This document shows, piece after piece, positions 48,944 to 61,024 of a stretch of DNA of 64,000 nucleotides (positions are counted from its first letter, which is position 1; each line of letters starts with the position of its first letter). A program made the translations under genes and the position numbers. Source of the DNA: Plotosus lineatus (taxonomy: Eukaryota; Chordata; Actinopteri; Siluriformes; Plotosidae); the NCBI GenBank assembly GCA_024760905.1, contig CM045745.1, positions 11,556,282 through 11,620,281 of the forward strand, in the 5' to 3' direction. Under the pieces are notes generated by a model that saw nothing but the letters and a program-made list of their open reading frames with translations, did no database searches and was not told the DNA's origin.

Positions 48944-49845
48944 GTAGCTGTCACATAGAAACACCAAATACACCCTTACACTGATCACCTTCAAATCGTT
49001 AAATTTAGAATCTCATTTTTTTGAGATTCGGTGCTATTGATTAAAACCTCCTGCAGGTCTAAGTTTTCATATTGAAACCAAATATCTACAGTCTGGTTTT
49101 CTCTTTGTTATTAACATGTTTGTCTAGGTTCTATCGTGTCTAGATCCAAAGAATGTGGCGGATTCCTTCAACACAATGTTTTTCAAATCTTAATGCTTTG
49201 AAGTAAATAAAACTTATTTGTCAAGTCTCATTTTGTCAACATCTACAATGAGTCAGGAAATGGACACGCACGACCCTCACGCTATTAAATGTTTGCCAGT
49301 GTGTTCAGTTTACCAATGAACTTGTCTTGTGGAATAATGTGTTTGATCAAAGCGAGGTATCTGTGGCTAGTCACAGTGCAGATGTTTTAGGACAACCTCA
49401 TACCAACTGTGAAGTGCAGTAATATTATGGTTTAGGGTTGATTTACTGTCTCAGTGACTAAGCAGCTTGCAGTTCATGATTCACCTATGAATTCTGTCAT
49501 ATAACAGAGAGCTTGAAGATAACAAGACCATTTGGTCTAAATATTGAAGCTCAAGTGAACCGTTCAACAGAATAACAATACTGAGCACCAAGTCTGCCCA
49601 TTAAATGTAAGAGACTTTCGAGACATACAGGTTAAAGCTGCTTTTTCAGTGGGTCCACCCTGTAACTTATTTCTCTCAGCACATGACGGCAAACCCAGGC
49701 ACTGTATCAAAGAGGATGACATGTTCCCTTGTTCAGATATGTTAACAATCAACTACTTTAATAGGATTCTTTGTGCATGACTGCCACTGTTAATAAAATA
49801 ATATTAAATAAAAAAAAAAAAAAAAAAAAAAGGGTCTGATCCCCA
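48944..49845. other. Unassigned, ends in A-run
   Basis: Repeat-poor until the A-run at 49808-49830. Confidence 0.4.
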
Positions 49846-49965
49846 AACATTCATTTTCTGAACCGCTTAATCCTAATTAGGATCGCAAGGAAGCTGGCGA
49901 CTGACTCGAGGCGAGGGTTGAGTACACCCTGGGCAACTCGTCAGGTCATTACAAGGCCCCCAAAA
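49846..49965 (-). mobile_element. SINE tail fragment
   Basis: TTCATTTTCTGAACCGCTTA, ATCCTAATTAGG, then GAGTACACCCTGGGCAACTC: long-form tail only. Confidence 0.7.
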
Positions 49966-51392
49966 AGCATAATTACTTAAAAAGGAAATGAGCTATTGCC
50001 TATAAAAATTCTGATTGAACTGCTGGTACAGTAAGAAACAATTGATGTCTTTGTTCAATGTCTTACACATGCAATGCATTAGCTATCTTGCTACAACAGT
50101 TTAAAATATTAATCTAATCAGGGTTAAGTTTCTCATCTGAAGAAAGGATGTATGTTGTGGAGTTTCATGATTACCATTGCTACCACTAATTTTGTACAAG
50201 GTTTTTGGGACACATGTAGAGTTTAATGAGTAACAGGCCACTCTCCGAGTAAACTGAGCATGGTAATTGCAGATGAAAGACAGAAGACGCTACAGTGAGA
50301 AGGGATATGGGGGGGGGAGGGGGGGGAATAGGCCATGGCGACTGATGAGGCAGGTATATAGCGAGGGTGACAGGTACTGTGGCATGCTGATGGAAGAAAA
50401 CAAGCTCTTTGAATCCGCGTAAGCTGCTTATTATTGCTATTTCCAACACAGACAGCCAAGTCAAACATCACCATCTAATTTGCCCTTTTGCGCCGTCCTG
50501 TTCCTTTCTGACACTCCTATTTTCTTTTCCAGACATTCTACAAATAACACCCATCCAAGTTTATGAATTGAAGTACATTCTGGGTGCTCTTCAGAAATAG
50601 ACTCTAAACAATCTTATGGAATCCACATAGTATATCTCAACCCAATTTGTATTTCCCTTTTAAATTAAAATATTTGAATGTACTCCTTAAAATCTTCTCA
50701 AGTTTAAAAACCACTTTTTGCGTTCTCATTGCATGTCATATATGGAAAATGGCTGTAAGGACAGTCTGTTTTGAATTCATCTCAACTGTTGTGTCATTTG
50801 CATAGTATTCACCCTGGAGCATTTTCGCTAAAACAACAAGGATTGTTTTCTAAAGAAAGAGAGAACAGGAAAAACTTTTAAACTTTACCCTGTTTCTGGC
50901 TGTTGGCACACAAATGTGTCCCGGTGTCACACAGTAACTGATTACATGTACTGTATTTTTTTCCCCACAGTTCCTGAGGATTTCTATTTTGCATTGAACA
51001 GGTTTTTTTCCTGCTCAGTTCATCCTAGACTCCTTTTTCAATAAGACACATTACCATGCCGCCGGTGCCAAAAATGTGTGGAGAAATTGTACTTTTTTTG
51101 CAGTTTTGTACTTGACAGCAAAGCCCTCCAAACTGTAAAAAATACATTTTATTCTAAAGTTATATTTAATGAATATTTACTGGTGATCATGAATAAAATG
51201 CACTGATGGCATCTTACTAGCTGGTTATTGGAGCTACCGCTATTCTTTTAAATCAGACTCCGCTAAAAGGTTTCGTGCTTCTGACACAAAGTCGGATTCA
51301 GAGAGAAAAACAAATGCCCTAATGTTTTCGATTAAGTTCTAGGTAAATTTATGGTGTAGCTACATATCTCTCTCAAATTCTTTCCGTCTAAC
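49966..51392. other. Long repeat-poor stretch
   Basis: About 1.4 kb with only a G-run near 50309-50327. No exon with Gly-X-Y coding was found on either strand. Confidence 0.4.
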
Positions 51393-51394
51393 TA

Positions 51395-52159
51395 CCGTAT
51401 TCGATGTGATAAGTGCACATTTAAAAATTGAAGGAGGTGGCCGCTTATTAAAATGTTACCAGCGGAGTGAAAGGGAAAGTGATTATTATCATCAAGGTGG
51501 AAAACATGAATAATAACAGAACAATAAAAGAGTTTTTTCTGGTATGTGTTATTCATTTTGTGGTATCAACCAAACTACTTACATGAAAGCTGAAAATAAA
51601 CAGAAGCCAGCATAAATTTTAAAAAATAACCCCTTACTTTTCCCTCCCCGTCTTCTTCGTTTCCTTTCAGCTGTTCCCTGAAACAATTTCCCGGACGTAA
51701 AATCGAGCTAATCAACACTAATATCAACTTTAGCACATGGCATGTTGAACCAATCAACATGAACATAAACAAAAGCACATGTCCAGGAACGTTCGTTCTT
51801 AATTTTATGAAGTTAGTGAGCAGGAGAATCAGGTGAAAAATACGCTTGCTGGACATTTACCAAGAGAACACAGCAAAATATTTTCCTGTATTTTTTTTAA
51901 AGCATGTCAGAACAATCAAATGTGTTGTTACTGATGAACATTATAGAGATTCCCCAGTGGCAGGGGACCTTGAAATACCGTGTAAACTCACTTTTACAGG
52001 CAGTGAATGCCCCATTTTGCGATTACAGCAACTGATTGAATAAAATTGAAAGTTTGATCTATGATTTCGCTCCCAGTACACATGGGCGGTTATTTGATGT
52101 AAGATCAAAAACACTGGAGGGTGCTTATTGGAGCAGGGTGCATATTGTGTTGAATACGG
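51395..52159 (-). mobile_element. TA-flanked pogo-like element, copy 3
   Basis: CCGTATTCGATGTGATAAGT after TA (51393-51394) and GTGTTGAATACGG before TA (52160-52161). Same internal order as copies 1 and 2 in reverse, with the acidic ORF region deleted, hence shorter. Confidence 0.8.
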
Positions 52160-52609
52160 TATTTCAAAACGGGATTTGCACAAAATAATTTATTCTACAA
52201 ATTCTGGAAAAAGTAGCAGATGATTCTGTGGTACGTTTCCTTGTTACCTAGTTTAAAGCTTGTTTTCAATTCGTTATATACAGGTCCTTCTCAAAAAGTT
52301 AGCATGTTGTGATAAAGTTCATTATTTTCTGTAATGTACTGATAAAAATTAAACTTTCATATATTTTAGATTCATTGCACACCAACTGAAATATTTCAGT
52401 TCTTTTATTGTTTTAATACTGATGATTTTGGCATACAGCTCATGAAAACCCAAAATTCCTGTCTCAAAAAATTAGCATATCATGTTCAGGTAGTCTAAAC
52501 GAGCTATTAAACTAATCATCTCAATCAACCAATTAACTCTAAACACCTGCAAAAGATTCCTGAGGCTTTTAAAAACTCCCAGCCTGGTTCATTACTCAAA
52601 ACCGCAATC

Positions 52610-53560
52610 ATGGGTAAGACTGCCGACCTGACTGCTGTCCAGAAGGCCATCATTGACACCCTCAAGCAAGAGGGTAAGATACAGAAAGAAATCTCTGAGC
52701 GAATAGGCTGTTCCCAGAGTGCTGTATCAAGCCACCTCAGTGGGACGTCTGTGGGAAGGAAAAAGTGAAAGAAGGGCCGATTCCAGACCTTGGGGGACCT
52801 GTGGAAGCAGTGGACTGAGTCTGGAGTAGAAACATCCAGAGCCACCGTGCACAGGCGTGTGCAGGAAATGGACTACAGGTGCCGCATTCCCCAGGGCAAG
52901 CCACTTTTGAACCAGAAACAGCAGCAGAAGCGCCTGACCTGGGCTACAGAGAAGCAGCACTGGACTGTTGCTCAGTGGTCCAAAGTACTTTTTTCAGATG
53001 AAAGCAAATTTTGCATGTCATTCGGAAATCAAGGTGCCAGAGTCTGGAGGAAGACTGGGGAGAAGGAAATGCCAAAATGCCTGAAGTCCAGTGTCAAGTA
53101 CCCACAGTCAGTGATGGTCTGGGGTGCCGTGTCAGCTGCTGGTGTTGGTCCACTGTGTTTTATCAAGGGCAGGGTCAGTGCAGCTAGCTATCAGGAGATT
53201 TTGGAGCACTTCATGCTTCCATCTGTTGAAAAGCTTTATGGAGATGAAGATTTCATTTTTCAGCACGACCTGGCACCTGCTCACAGAGCCAAAACCACTG
53301 CTAAATGGTTTACTGACCATGGTATTACTGTGCTCAATTGGCCTGCCAACGCTCCTGACCTGAAGCCCATAGAGAATCTGTGGGATATTGTGAAGAGAAA
53401 GTTGAGAGACACCAGACCCAACACTGTGGATGAGCTTAAGGCCGCTATCGAAGCATCCTGGGCCTCCGTAACACCTCAGCAGTGCCACAGGCTGATTGCC
53501 TCCATGCCACGCCCCATTGAAGCAGTCATTTCTGCAAAAGGATTCCCAACCAAGTATTGA
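52610..53560 (+). pseudogene. Tc1 transposase, open except one in-frame TGA
   Basis: From ATG at 52610 the frame encodes an N-terminal helix-turn-helix (QKEISERIGCSQSAVSSHL). It meets a single TGA at codon 53 (52766-52768) and then runs open to TGA after FPTKY, for 316 codons in all. The DDE triad is visible: D130 in FSDESKF, D219 in FQHDLAPAHRA and E254 in PDLKPIENLW, with 34 residues between the second D and E (DD34E). The family is normally about 340 residues, so this is close to full length. The stop falls where a tryptophan codon (TGG) would be plausible. As it stands only a headless protein lacking the DNA-binding domain could be made. Confidence 0.9.
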
Positions 53561-53843
53561 GTGCATAACTGAACATAATTATTTGAAGGTTGACTTTTTT
53601 TGTATTAAAAACACTTTTTTTATTGGTCGGATGAAATATGCTAATTTTTTTGAGATAGGGGTTTTTGGTTTTTCTTTACTTTTTTGCCAAAATTATCAAT
53701 ATGAAAACAATAAAAGGCTTGAACTACTTCAGTTGTGTGTAATGAATCTAAAATATATGAAAGTCTAATGTTTATCAGTACATCACAGAAAACAATGAAC
53801 TTCATGAGAATTCTTCTTCTTCTTTTACTTTCGGCTGCTCCCT

Positions 53844-54715
53844 TCAGGGGTCGCCACAGCAAATCATCCGCCTCCACCTCACCCTGTCCTCCGCATCTTC
53901 TTTTCTGACTCCAACGACCTTCATGTCTTCCTTCACCACGTCCATAAATCTCTTCTTCGGTCTTCCTCGAGGCCTTCTGCCTGGTAGTTCCAACCTCAGC
54001 ATCCTACTGCCAATATACTCACTATCCCTCCTCTGTACATGTCCAAACCATCTCAATCTCGCCTCTCTGACTTTGTCTCCAAAACATCTTACGTGGGCTG
54101 TCCCTCTGATATACTCATTTCTGATCCTATCCATCCTCGTTACTCCCAGGGAGAACCTCAACATTTTCATCTCCGCTACCTCCAGCTCTGCCTCCTGCCT
54201 TTTCCTCAGCGCCACTGTTTCTAAGCCATACAACATCGCTGGCCTCACCACCATCTTGTACACTTTTCCCTTCATTCTTGCTGAAACTCTCCTATCGCAC
54301 ATCACACCGGATACTTTTCTCCAACCATTCCAGCCTGCCTGCACACGCTTCTTCACCTCTTTTCCACACTCTCCATTGCTCTGGATTGTTGAGCCTAAGT
54401 ACTTAAAATCCTCCACCTTCGTTATCTCTGCTCCCTGTAACATCACCGTTCCTCCTGGGTCCTTCTCATTCACACACATGTATTCTGATTTTCTGAGGCT
54501 AACCTTCATTCCTCTCCTTTCCAGGGCATACCTCCACCTCTCTAGATTTTCCTGCACTTGTTCTCTGCTCTCACTACAGATCACGATGTCATCTGCAAAC
54601 ATCATAGTCCATGGAGATTCTTGTCTCACCTCGTCTGTCAGCCTGTCCATTACCATAGCAAACAAGAAGGGGCTCAGAGCTGACCCTTGATGCAGTCCCA
54701 CCTCAACCTTGAATT
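53844..54715 (-). pseudogene. RTE RT C-terminal half with FADD box
   Basis: Continues in the shifted frame with [20 protein letters not shown] and the intact catalytic FADD (codons at 54588-54599). KYLGSTIQSNGECGKEVKKR, MLYGLETVALRK, the RGRPKKRFMDVVKEDMKV domain and CGDP before the stop follow. Apart from the single frameshift the RT is open from 55350 to 53844, so the copy is fairly young. Long open frames on the plus strand here are its antisense. Confidence 0.9.
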
Positions 54716-55350
54716 GCCGGTCACACCGACAGCACACCTCACCACTGTCTTACATCTCTCATACATGTCCTGCACCACTCTAACATACTTCTCTGCCACT
54801 CCAGACTTCCTCATGCAATACCACAGTTCTTCTCTTGGCACCCTGTCATATGCTTTTTCCAGATCTACAAAGGCACAATGTAGCTCCCTCTGACCTTCTC
54901 TGTACTTCTCTATTAACATCCTCAAGGCAAACATTGCATCTGTGGTGCTCTTTCTTGGCATGAAACCAAACTGTTGTTCACAAATGCTGACCTCTGCCCT
55001 TAGTCTAGCTTCCACTATTCTTTCCCATAACTTCATCGTATGGCTCATCAACTTTATCCCTCTGTAGTTGCTGCAACTCTGCACGTCTCCCTTGTTCTTA
55101 AAAATGGGCACCAGCACACTTCTCCTCCACTCCTCCGGCATCTGCTCACTCTCTAGTACCGTGTTGAATGTTCTTGTCAGAAAATCTACTGCTACCTCTC
55201 CTAGACACTTCCATACCTCCACAGGTATATCATCAGGACCAACTGCCTTTCCATTCTTCATCCTCTTCAATGCCCTTCTCACTTCACCCTTACTGATCTT
55301 TGCTACATCCTGCTCCTCAATGGTTACCTCTTCTACTCTTTTTTCTCTCT
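54674..55350 (-). pseudogene. RTE RT, N-terminal half
   Basis: Contains [18 protein letters not shown], the [17 protein letters not shown] block, [33 protein letters not shown] and [14 protein letters not shown], the first blocks of a LINE RT. It goes out of frame near 54714, where one base appears to be missing. The first residues of the open frame beyond 55357 are Tc1 sequence, not LINE. Confidence 0.88.
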
Positions 55351-55499
55351 CATTTTTTGAGAAGGACCTGTATTCGTTATACTGAAAACAATCTAGACAC
55401 AAAATATTTGAAGCTTTTTAAGATTATGCCATTTAAGATGCTCAATGATCTAAAACTAAGTGTTTTTTGTTTTTGTTTTTTTTCTATCATCACTCGGTA

Positions 55500-55757
55500 A
55501 TTTTAAAACAATCCTAGTAGGGTCACAGGAAGGTTGGAGCCTATATCGGCCAACTCTGGGCAAAAGTAGGGTACTGAACAGCTTGCTGATCAAACCAGTC
55601 TCACATGCAGGGGCAATTTGGAACAGCCAATAACCTAATGTGTATGTTTTAGGAACGTGGGAGGTATCCACAGGAAACCCATGTAAGCATGGAGATAACA
55701 AGCAAATGCCATGTAGAAATGCCTTCACTGAGCCCGTGACTCAAACCCAGCACCTAC
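55500..55757 (-). mobile_element. SINE-M
   Basis: ATCCTAGTAGGGTCACAGG, CAATTTGGAACAGCCAATAA, GGAAACCCATGTAAGCATGG and GACTCAAACCCAGCACC; the head end is decayed. Confidence 0.75.
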
Positions 55758-55777
55758 TTGGTGATGGAAAAAAAAAA

Positions 55778-56012
55778 TCATTTTCTGAACCGTTTAATCC
55801 TAATTAGGGTCACGGGGAGGCTGCCAACTGTGGGAGAGGGTAGAATACACCCTGGACATCTCATCAGGCCATCGCAGGACAGAAACACGCTAACGGCTAT
55901 GCAGCTACTCTTGACGGAAGTCAGCAATGGTTCTTTTACGTGAACCTCTCACCATAGACACCATAGACATGGCCAGCCTTTGAGAACCCAGTTAGCTGCA
56001 CTGGGAGAAAAA
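55778..56012 (-). mobile_element. SINE-A, long form, lacking its head
   Basis: TTTCTGAACCGTTTAATCC to AACCCAGTTAGCTGCACTGG. The tRNA-like head is missing. A CACCATAGA duplication occurs near 55950-55966. Confidence 0.78.
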
Positions 56013-56203
56013 ATATAGGCAAGTAAATTGACAGCATTTATTTTACTTGACTCTGGGATGTACTTTGTACTTATATTTTCGCCAAAAACATGTAACAGTG
56101 CTGTATACACATTTACAGTTTCAGAAATTATCAAAATGTCAGTATTAATCCCAAAATCAACGCGACAGAACCTTTTAATCCTTACATTGCACACTGCATA
56201 TTC

Positions 56204-56205
<2 letters not shown>

Positions 56206-56240
<35 letters not shown>
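56206..56240. repeat. (TG)n microsatellite
   Basis: About 16 TG units. Confidence 0.95.
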
Positions 56241-56241
<1 letters not shown>

Positions 56242-57417
56242 GCCTGGTAACTGTAAAACTATCAAAACATCTTAAAAAGTATGCCGACACTCAACTCACT
56301 GGGATATAAAAAGTTGTTTTTTCCCCCCACTTAAATGTATTAATTGCGTTATACTGAGTTATATTGGGCTCCAAAATGCAAAACATGTAATATCTTGTGT
56401 GCTGGCTGAGCTTATGGACCCAGTGAGTTCTGTCAGAATCAATTTAATTCCATGGTCATGACGGAGTAAACAGCTTAAAGGGGGCTACAATAGAATATAG
56501 TAAGCATTCCATTGTTTTGAGAAATTTCCCCCCAAAAAAGTTCCATGCTGTAAATGTGTGGAAACCTGTTTAATTGTGCAGAATCTTTTTATGGAAAATA
56601 ATGCGGTTATGATTGTTTAGCTTGTGGTTAGATGCTTGGTTGGATTATATAAAAGCTTCTTTGCAAGCTTGCTAATTCATTATAGCAAGTTATGGTGTTG
56701 ATTTTTCATAATTATGTTGATTGATGGCTACATTTCATAAGCCTACATTATACACAGAGCTGCTGTGCTATAGTAGAAATGAAGGTATTGTAGTAGGAGC
56801 TACGGGCTTGGTCTGATGTGAAAGGGTTAAATAGAATTTATGCATTTCCTGGCAGTTGGATGCTGTTGGCTGGCTGCTAGTTGCATGGCTGCCCACAGGA
56901 TTTGCCACAACACTGGAACTAACCTGCATTTTTGAGCCAAACATTTGAAGAGAAAAAAAAGGGGCTGGCATTTCTCCAGCTCGGGGACTGCCATGAGCTT
57001 TTACTTTTTATTCTTTAATGTCCTGCATCCACACCTTCTACTAAAATATTGTTTATCTTTTGTAATTGTTTCAGCACTTCTAATACAAACGCTTGTATTT
57101 TTTCTTTTGAAAACAACATTGATAATACTTGGACTTTATTCGGTCAACGTGCTCATTCATGCTTTGCTCTCTGACCACCTGCACATTCCTGGGATCTTGA
57201 CCTTTCACACTCAATCACTAATGGCTTGTATTACCTAAAATGACTGAAAGAGTAAGCCATTGTGAACCTGATTGACATAAACAGCATGTGGCCAGCTCGG
57301 ATAACTCACCCAAGAGGTGCTCAGCTATAACCTCCCTGACCTCGTGCTATATCTTCGGTGTTACAGAAAGGTTCACATGAGGCATGTCCATGCAGTGTTC
57401 ACTTGAGTTGACAATTG
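56241..57417. other. Unassigned; hydrophobic chance frame
   Basis: An AT-rich 97-codon open frame (56945-57238) is hydrophobic because of T-rich codons; no domain or splice context supports it. Confidence 0.4.
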
Positions 57418-57762
57418 GATCCATCCATCTACTATTCATAGTAATTATGCAACAGGGTCAGACGGAAACTGGAGCTAATCCAAGTTGACTCTGGCGTGAG
57501 ATGTAGTACACCCTGAAAAGGTTAACTAACAGCCATTTGAATTCTTGTTCACATATAAATGCAATTCAGGGTAAACAGTTGACATAATCTGCATGTTTTT
57601 GGACGGTGGGAGGAAACCAGAGCACCCACAGGAAACCCATGCAGACACAGAGAAAACATTTGAACTCTACAATAGCAGGCCCCAATCAATATTGAGACGT
57701 GAACCCAGAACCTTATTGTTGTGGAACAGTACCAAGCACTGCACTACCACACCACCCAAAAC
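57418..57762 (-). mobile_element. SINE-M, old copy
   Basis: GCATGTTTTTGGACGGTGGG, AGGAAACCCATGCAGACAC, CCCAGAACCTTATTGTTGTG and the head complement GCACTACCACACCACCC. Confidence 0.72.
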
Positions 57763-57868
57763 ATTACCCCGCCCCCTTCCCGCCCCCTTAATGGAGACTG
57801 GATGTTTAAGTCATCTTCTGCCATCTATTATGGCACCAGTCAAGTATTTGGTGGCTTAGGGTAAATTG

Positions 57869-57905
<37 letters not shown>

Positions 57906-58416
57906 GAAACTTGCTCACAGTGTTATAAAGAAAGTAAACTGTTGAAAGATGGTGTTTCTTTCAAGTCTTTTCACTGTTTGTTCACTTACGCACCCGATTC
58001 AGGCAGGTAATATTATTTAGTGCTCAGACTAAGATTTTAGACCCATTCTGAATTACATTTTCATAGCAGGAAAGGAATTTTCTGAGCTGTGTTAGATGTA
58101 GAGACTAGACGACTGAGAGGTACTTTGCTGAAATGTTCAAAGAATGTAGCCGACATACCAGTCCCTATGAATGAAGTCTGTGATGCATAAAATATGGTGC
58201 ACTGAGCCATGGCGATATACGACTAGAAATTTCCAGGGAAGACATTGTGTTTTGATCTATTTGTAAACAAATGTCATTTAATATCCAGCATCAAAAATAT
58301 TGCCGTGTACAAAGAGGATAACTAAGTAACTGCAAAAACTCAAGCTTTTAGAGCAAGTTAAGAGAGAAAATGAAGTAATTTTGTTATTTGTTTTTCCTTT
58401 TCTCTCCCCCTCTACC

Positions 58417-58448
<32 letters not shown>

Positions 58449-60073
58449 TCTTCTTCTTCCCCCTTTTGGGATTTACAGAGAAATACAGAAAGAAAATTAA
58501 AACTGGGTAGTTTAAAGGGGGGAAAGAAACTATTTGACTTCCCAAAGGCTCAGAAGGAAATTACTGTTTTTAATTGAAATGCAATTGGTTTGGACAGATT
58601 CCATCCCACAGCTTAGTGAAGTCCATGCAATTAGATTTAACGGAAGTCGAAATCTCATGACTGTGTTACTCAAAGTTTTTGCATGAAACTTCACCAACTT
58701 TACGCTCGACCTTACCCTGAAGTGGACATGAGAAATGTATGAAGTTTACATAATGGTTAACTTGTCATTTTCACAGCAGGCAAGTGTGACACAACTCAGC
58801 AAATCAGGTTGTAGGTGGGATCATTAACAAAGTCTTTGATTTATGGTTAAAGAAAGAAAGAAAGAAAGATAAAGTGCCAGACATTACATAAGCTGTGCAA
58901 ATCCTCTGTAGAGGACTCGACGAATCATTCTTCATGAAGTTGAAATTATTACTCTTTCAGTAAAAGGCTCTTGACTAACGTTTGTTCTTCTTATTCGCCA
59001 ATTTCTTACAAGTGCTTTGGTTGACTTGGCTCTCTGGGTGGTATAAAAAGCACATGTGCACTTAGTCACAGATTCATCACTGCCTTCACCGTAAATAAAA
59101 TAGCACATTTTTTTCATTACTGTATCGGTTAGCTCTAAAGCTAAACAGTTATACTGAGTGTTTCAGTGCTTTATCTCCATTTTCTCAATGCTCAGTCACT
59201 GCTCTTATCTTTGAGGTCACACCGACTCTCCATGACAGAATATGGTTTCCACACTTGTGTGATTTATTGGAGCTGCATTTTTCACTCTGCTTTGTGGCAC
59301 AGACACAATCATGATTGTCAATCTTGATTTTTGTCTCTAAGTACTCTGCTTAAATATATTTCTCTCCGAAGAGGGTTCAGGTTTCAAAGCAACGAGCAGT
59401 ATAAGTTGATTAAACCATACTCAGCAAATCAGAGACGTTTTTATTTTTCTTGTCAGAATTTATAACAACATTAATTTTGAGAGGTGTAATTGCTGAATGC
59501 TAGCAGCGAGCGGTGTTAGTTCTGGCTACAAAGGGGGAAATAATTGACATGCTGAACATTGGCTATATTTATTTTGGGAGAAATCAGAGCCAGAACCATG
59601 CTGAGAGTCAGCGTCGTCTACCTCTCGTATGGGCGGTTCTCACATCTGGGCCTGATTCACTAAGGTATTTGCTGCAATGTGTAAGAACATACAAACAAGT
59701 CTAATGAACTAAAGGTCCAAGATGGCATTGCATGATAATGAACCTAAATCTAGTAAACTTAAAAAAGAAAAAAAAAAAAAAAGGTAATACACAATAATGG
59801 AAGGTTCGTCATGTGACTCATGGAACTCCTGGCAAATAAAAACAATTAAATCAGTTTGTTTTCTGAGACTTATTTTGCAAATAATGGAATTTTTTATATA
59901 TATGTGCATATGTAATTTTAAATTTTGGTATCAGAATTTAGCTGCTATGCTAATGCTCATTTAATTAGAAAAGTATAACAGAAATGCCCAGAGAATACAT
60001 GACTGATAAATCTTTTAAAAATTAAACGGTTGAGTGGTGAAATGCTTCTCTATATTTCAGTTTATCTTATCTC
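57763..60073. other. Longest repeat-poor stretch
   Basis: T-runs at 57869-57900 and 58428-58449 and GAAA units at 58852-58869; otherwise unique-looking. At 59648-59672 CCTGATTCACTAAGGTATTT resembles the start of a dispersed repeat. No exon found. Confidence 0.4.
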
Positions 60074-60677
60074 ATTCATTTTCTGAACTGCTTAATCCTA
60101 ATTAGGGTCACATGGAGGCTGGTGCCCATCTCGGCCAACCCTGGGCTAGAGTTTGCCAAGCCAGCGCAGAGAAGTCACTCTCACAAACATTCATACTCAC
60201 ATTCACACCTTGGGGCAATTTGGAACAGCCATTTAACCTACTGGTGGGGTCGATGGTGTAGTGGTTAGGGTGCTGGGCTCATGATCGGGAGGTTGTGTGT
60301 TCAAATCCCAGTTAGACCCCCATTGTGCTAAGACCCCTGGGCAAGGTCTTAACTACAAGCGTGCCCTTGTTCACCCAGCAGTATAAATGGGTACCAGTAA
60401 AAATATACTGGGAAGGTAACCTGCGATGGACTTAGCGTCCCATCCTGGAGGAGTTGAACTCCTGGTCGCTTCACGCTATGGAAACCAGGGATAAGGACCG
60501 GCCTGATGAGCCAGTAGGCTCGGGTGTAAAAAGCCCAACAGACTTTATCTTTTTAAATTAACCTACTGTGCATGTTTTTTGGACTGTGGGAGGAAACTGG
60601 AGTACCCAGAGGAAACCCACGTAAGCATGGACAATAAGTGTGGACATGCTCACTACTAGGCCACCATGCTGCCCGTT
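60074..60677 (-). mobile_element. SINE-M split by SINE-B
   Basis: The tail TTTTCTGAACTGCTTAATCC and TGGTGCCCATCTCGGCC end the element on the left. It breaks at 60243 and resumes at 60558 with TTAACCTACTGTGCATG, ending with CCACCATGCTGCCC at the head. Confidence 0.85.
60244..60557 (+). mobile_element. SINE-B, nested, 11-bp target duplication
   Basis: Head GGGGTCGATGGTGTAGTGG, B-box GTGTTCAAATCCC, body GGGCAAGGTCTTAACTACAA. It ends TGTAAAAAGCCCAACAG then CTTTATCTTTTTAAA. TTAACCTACTG is exact at 60233-60243 and 60558-60568. Confidence 0.92.
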
Positions 60678-61016
60678 GTCTTATCTATGTGTCTTTATAT
60701 TTTAGTTTTTTGTACTTCTCTGTGCAACTTAAATCATAAAGTTGCCGTTATTGCCGTTCTATCAGTTATTACGTTCTCTTTTGCATTCCTATTACAAAAA
60801 TTACATCTTACACAATACCGTGACCAGCCCTCCAAAAAAATTACGGATGCAACTATGTTGTTGTTCCAGCTTTAGCGTTTCTAACAGCATGTAATTATCA
60901 TGCCATTGTTTCCACAAACTTAGTCAACATAACATTTATTTCTATCGAGTGTTGGGTTCATTTTTTTATTGATGTCTTGAATTGATGACGAAAATATTAA
61001 ACCACTCCATAAAGTC
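60678..61016. other. Unassigned
   Basis: Short open frame at 60666-60875 lacks any domain; nothing else recognised. Confidence 0.35.
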
Positions 61017-61024
61017 TTCTATAG

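Larger units (their letters stand above)
53811..55357 (-). mobile_element. RTE-group LINE, 5'-truncated, inside Tc1 right repeat
   Basis: A minus-strand non-LTR element lacking its endonuclease but keeping the RT and C-terminal domain, ending in a (GAA)n tail (53811-53822 complement). TGAGAA at 53805-53810 and 55358-55363 is a possible short target duplication. About 20 bp of the Tc1 repeat seem to be missing at the junction when compared with 37237-37513. The insertion therefore post-dates the Tc1 copy. Confidence 0.88.
52281..55370 (+). mobile_element. Tc1-like transposon carrying a nested RTE
   Basis: Starts CAGGTCCTTCTCAAAAAGTT after TA (52279-52280) and ends TTTTTGAGAAGGACCTG before TA (55371-55372). 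Terminal inverted repeats are about 200 bp, visible at 52281-52450 and 53650-53810 plus the final bases. Without the RTE the element would be about 1.54 kb, the usual Tc1 size. A detached right end of the same family is at 37237-37513. Confidence 0.93.

Noticed and set aside
53923..54690. Long plus-strand open frame (255 codons)
   Set aside because: It is the antisense of the RTE reverse transcriptase at 53844-55350, whose minus-strand reading carries all RT motifs.
56945..57238. Hydrophobic 97-codon frame resembling membrane segments
   Set aside because: T-rich DNA gives Phe/Leu/Ile-rich translations; no homologue recognised and no second coding feature nearby.
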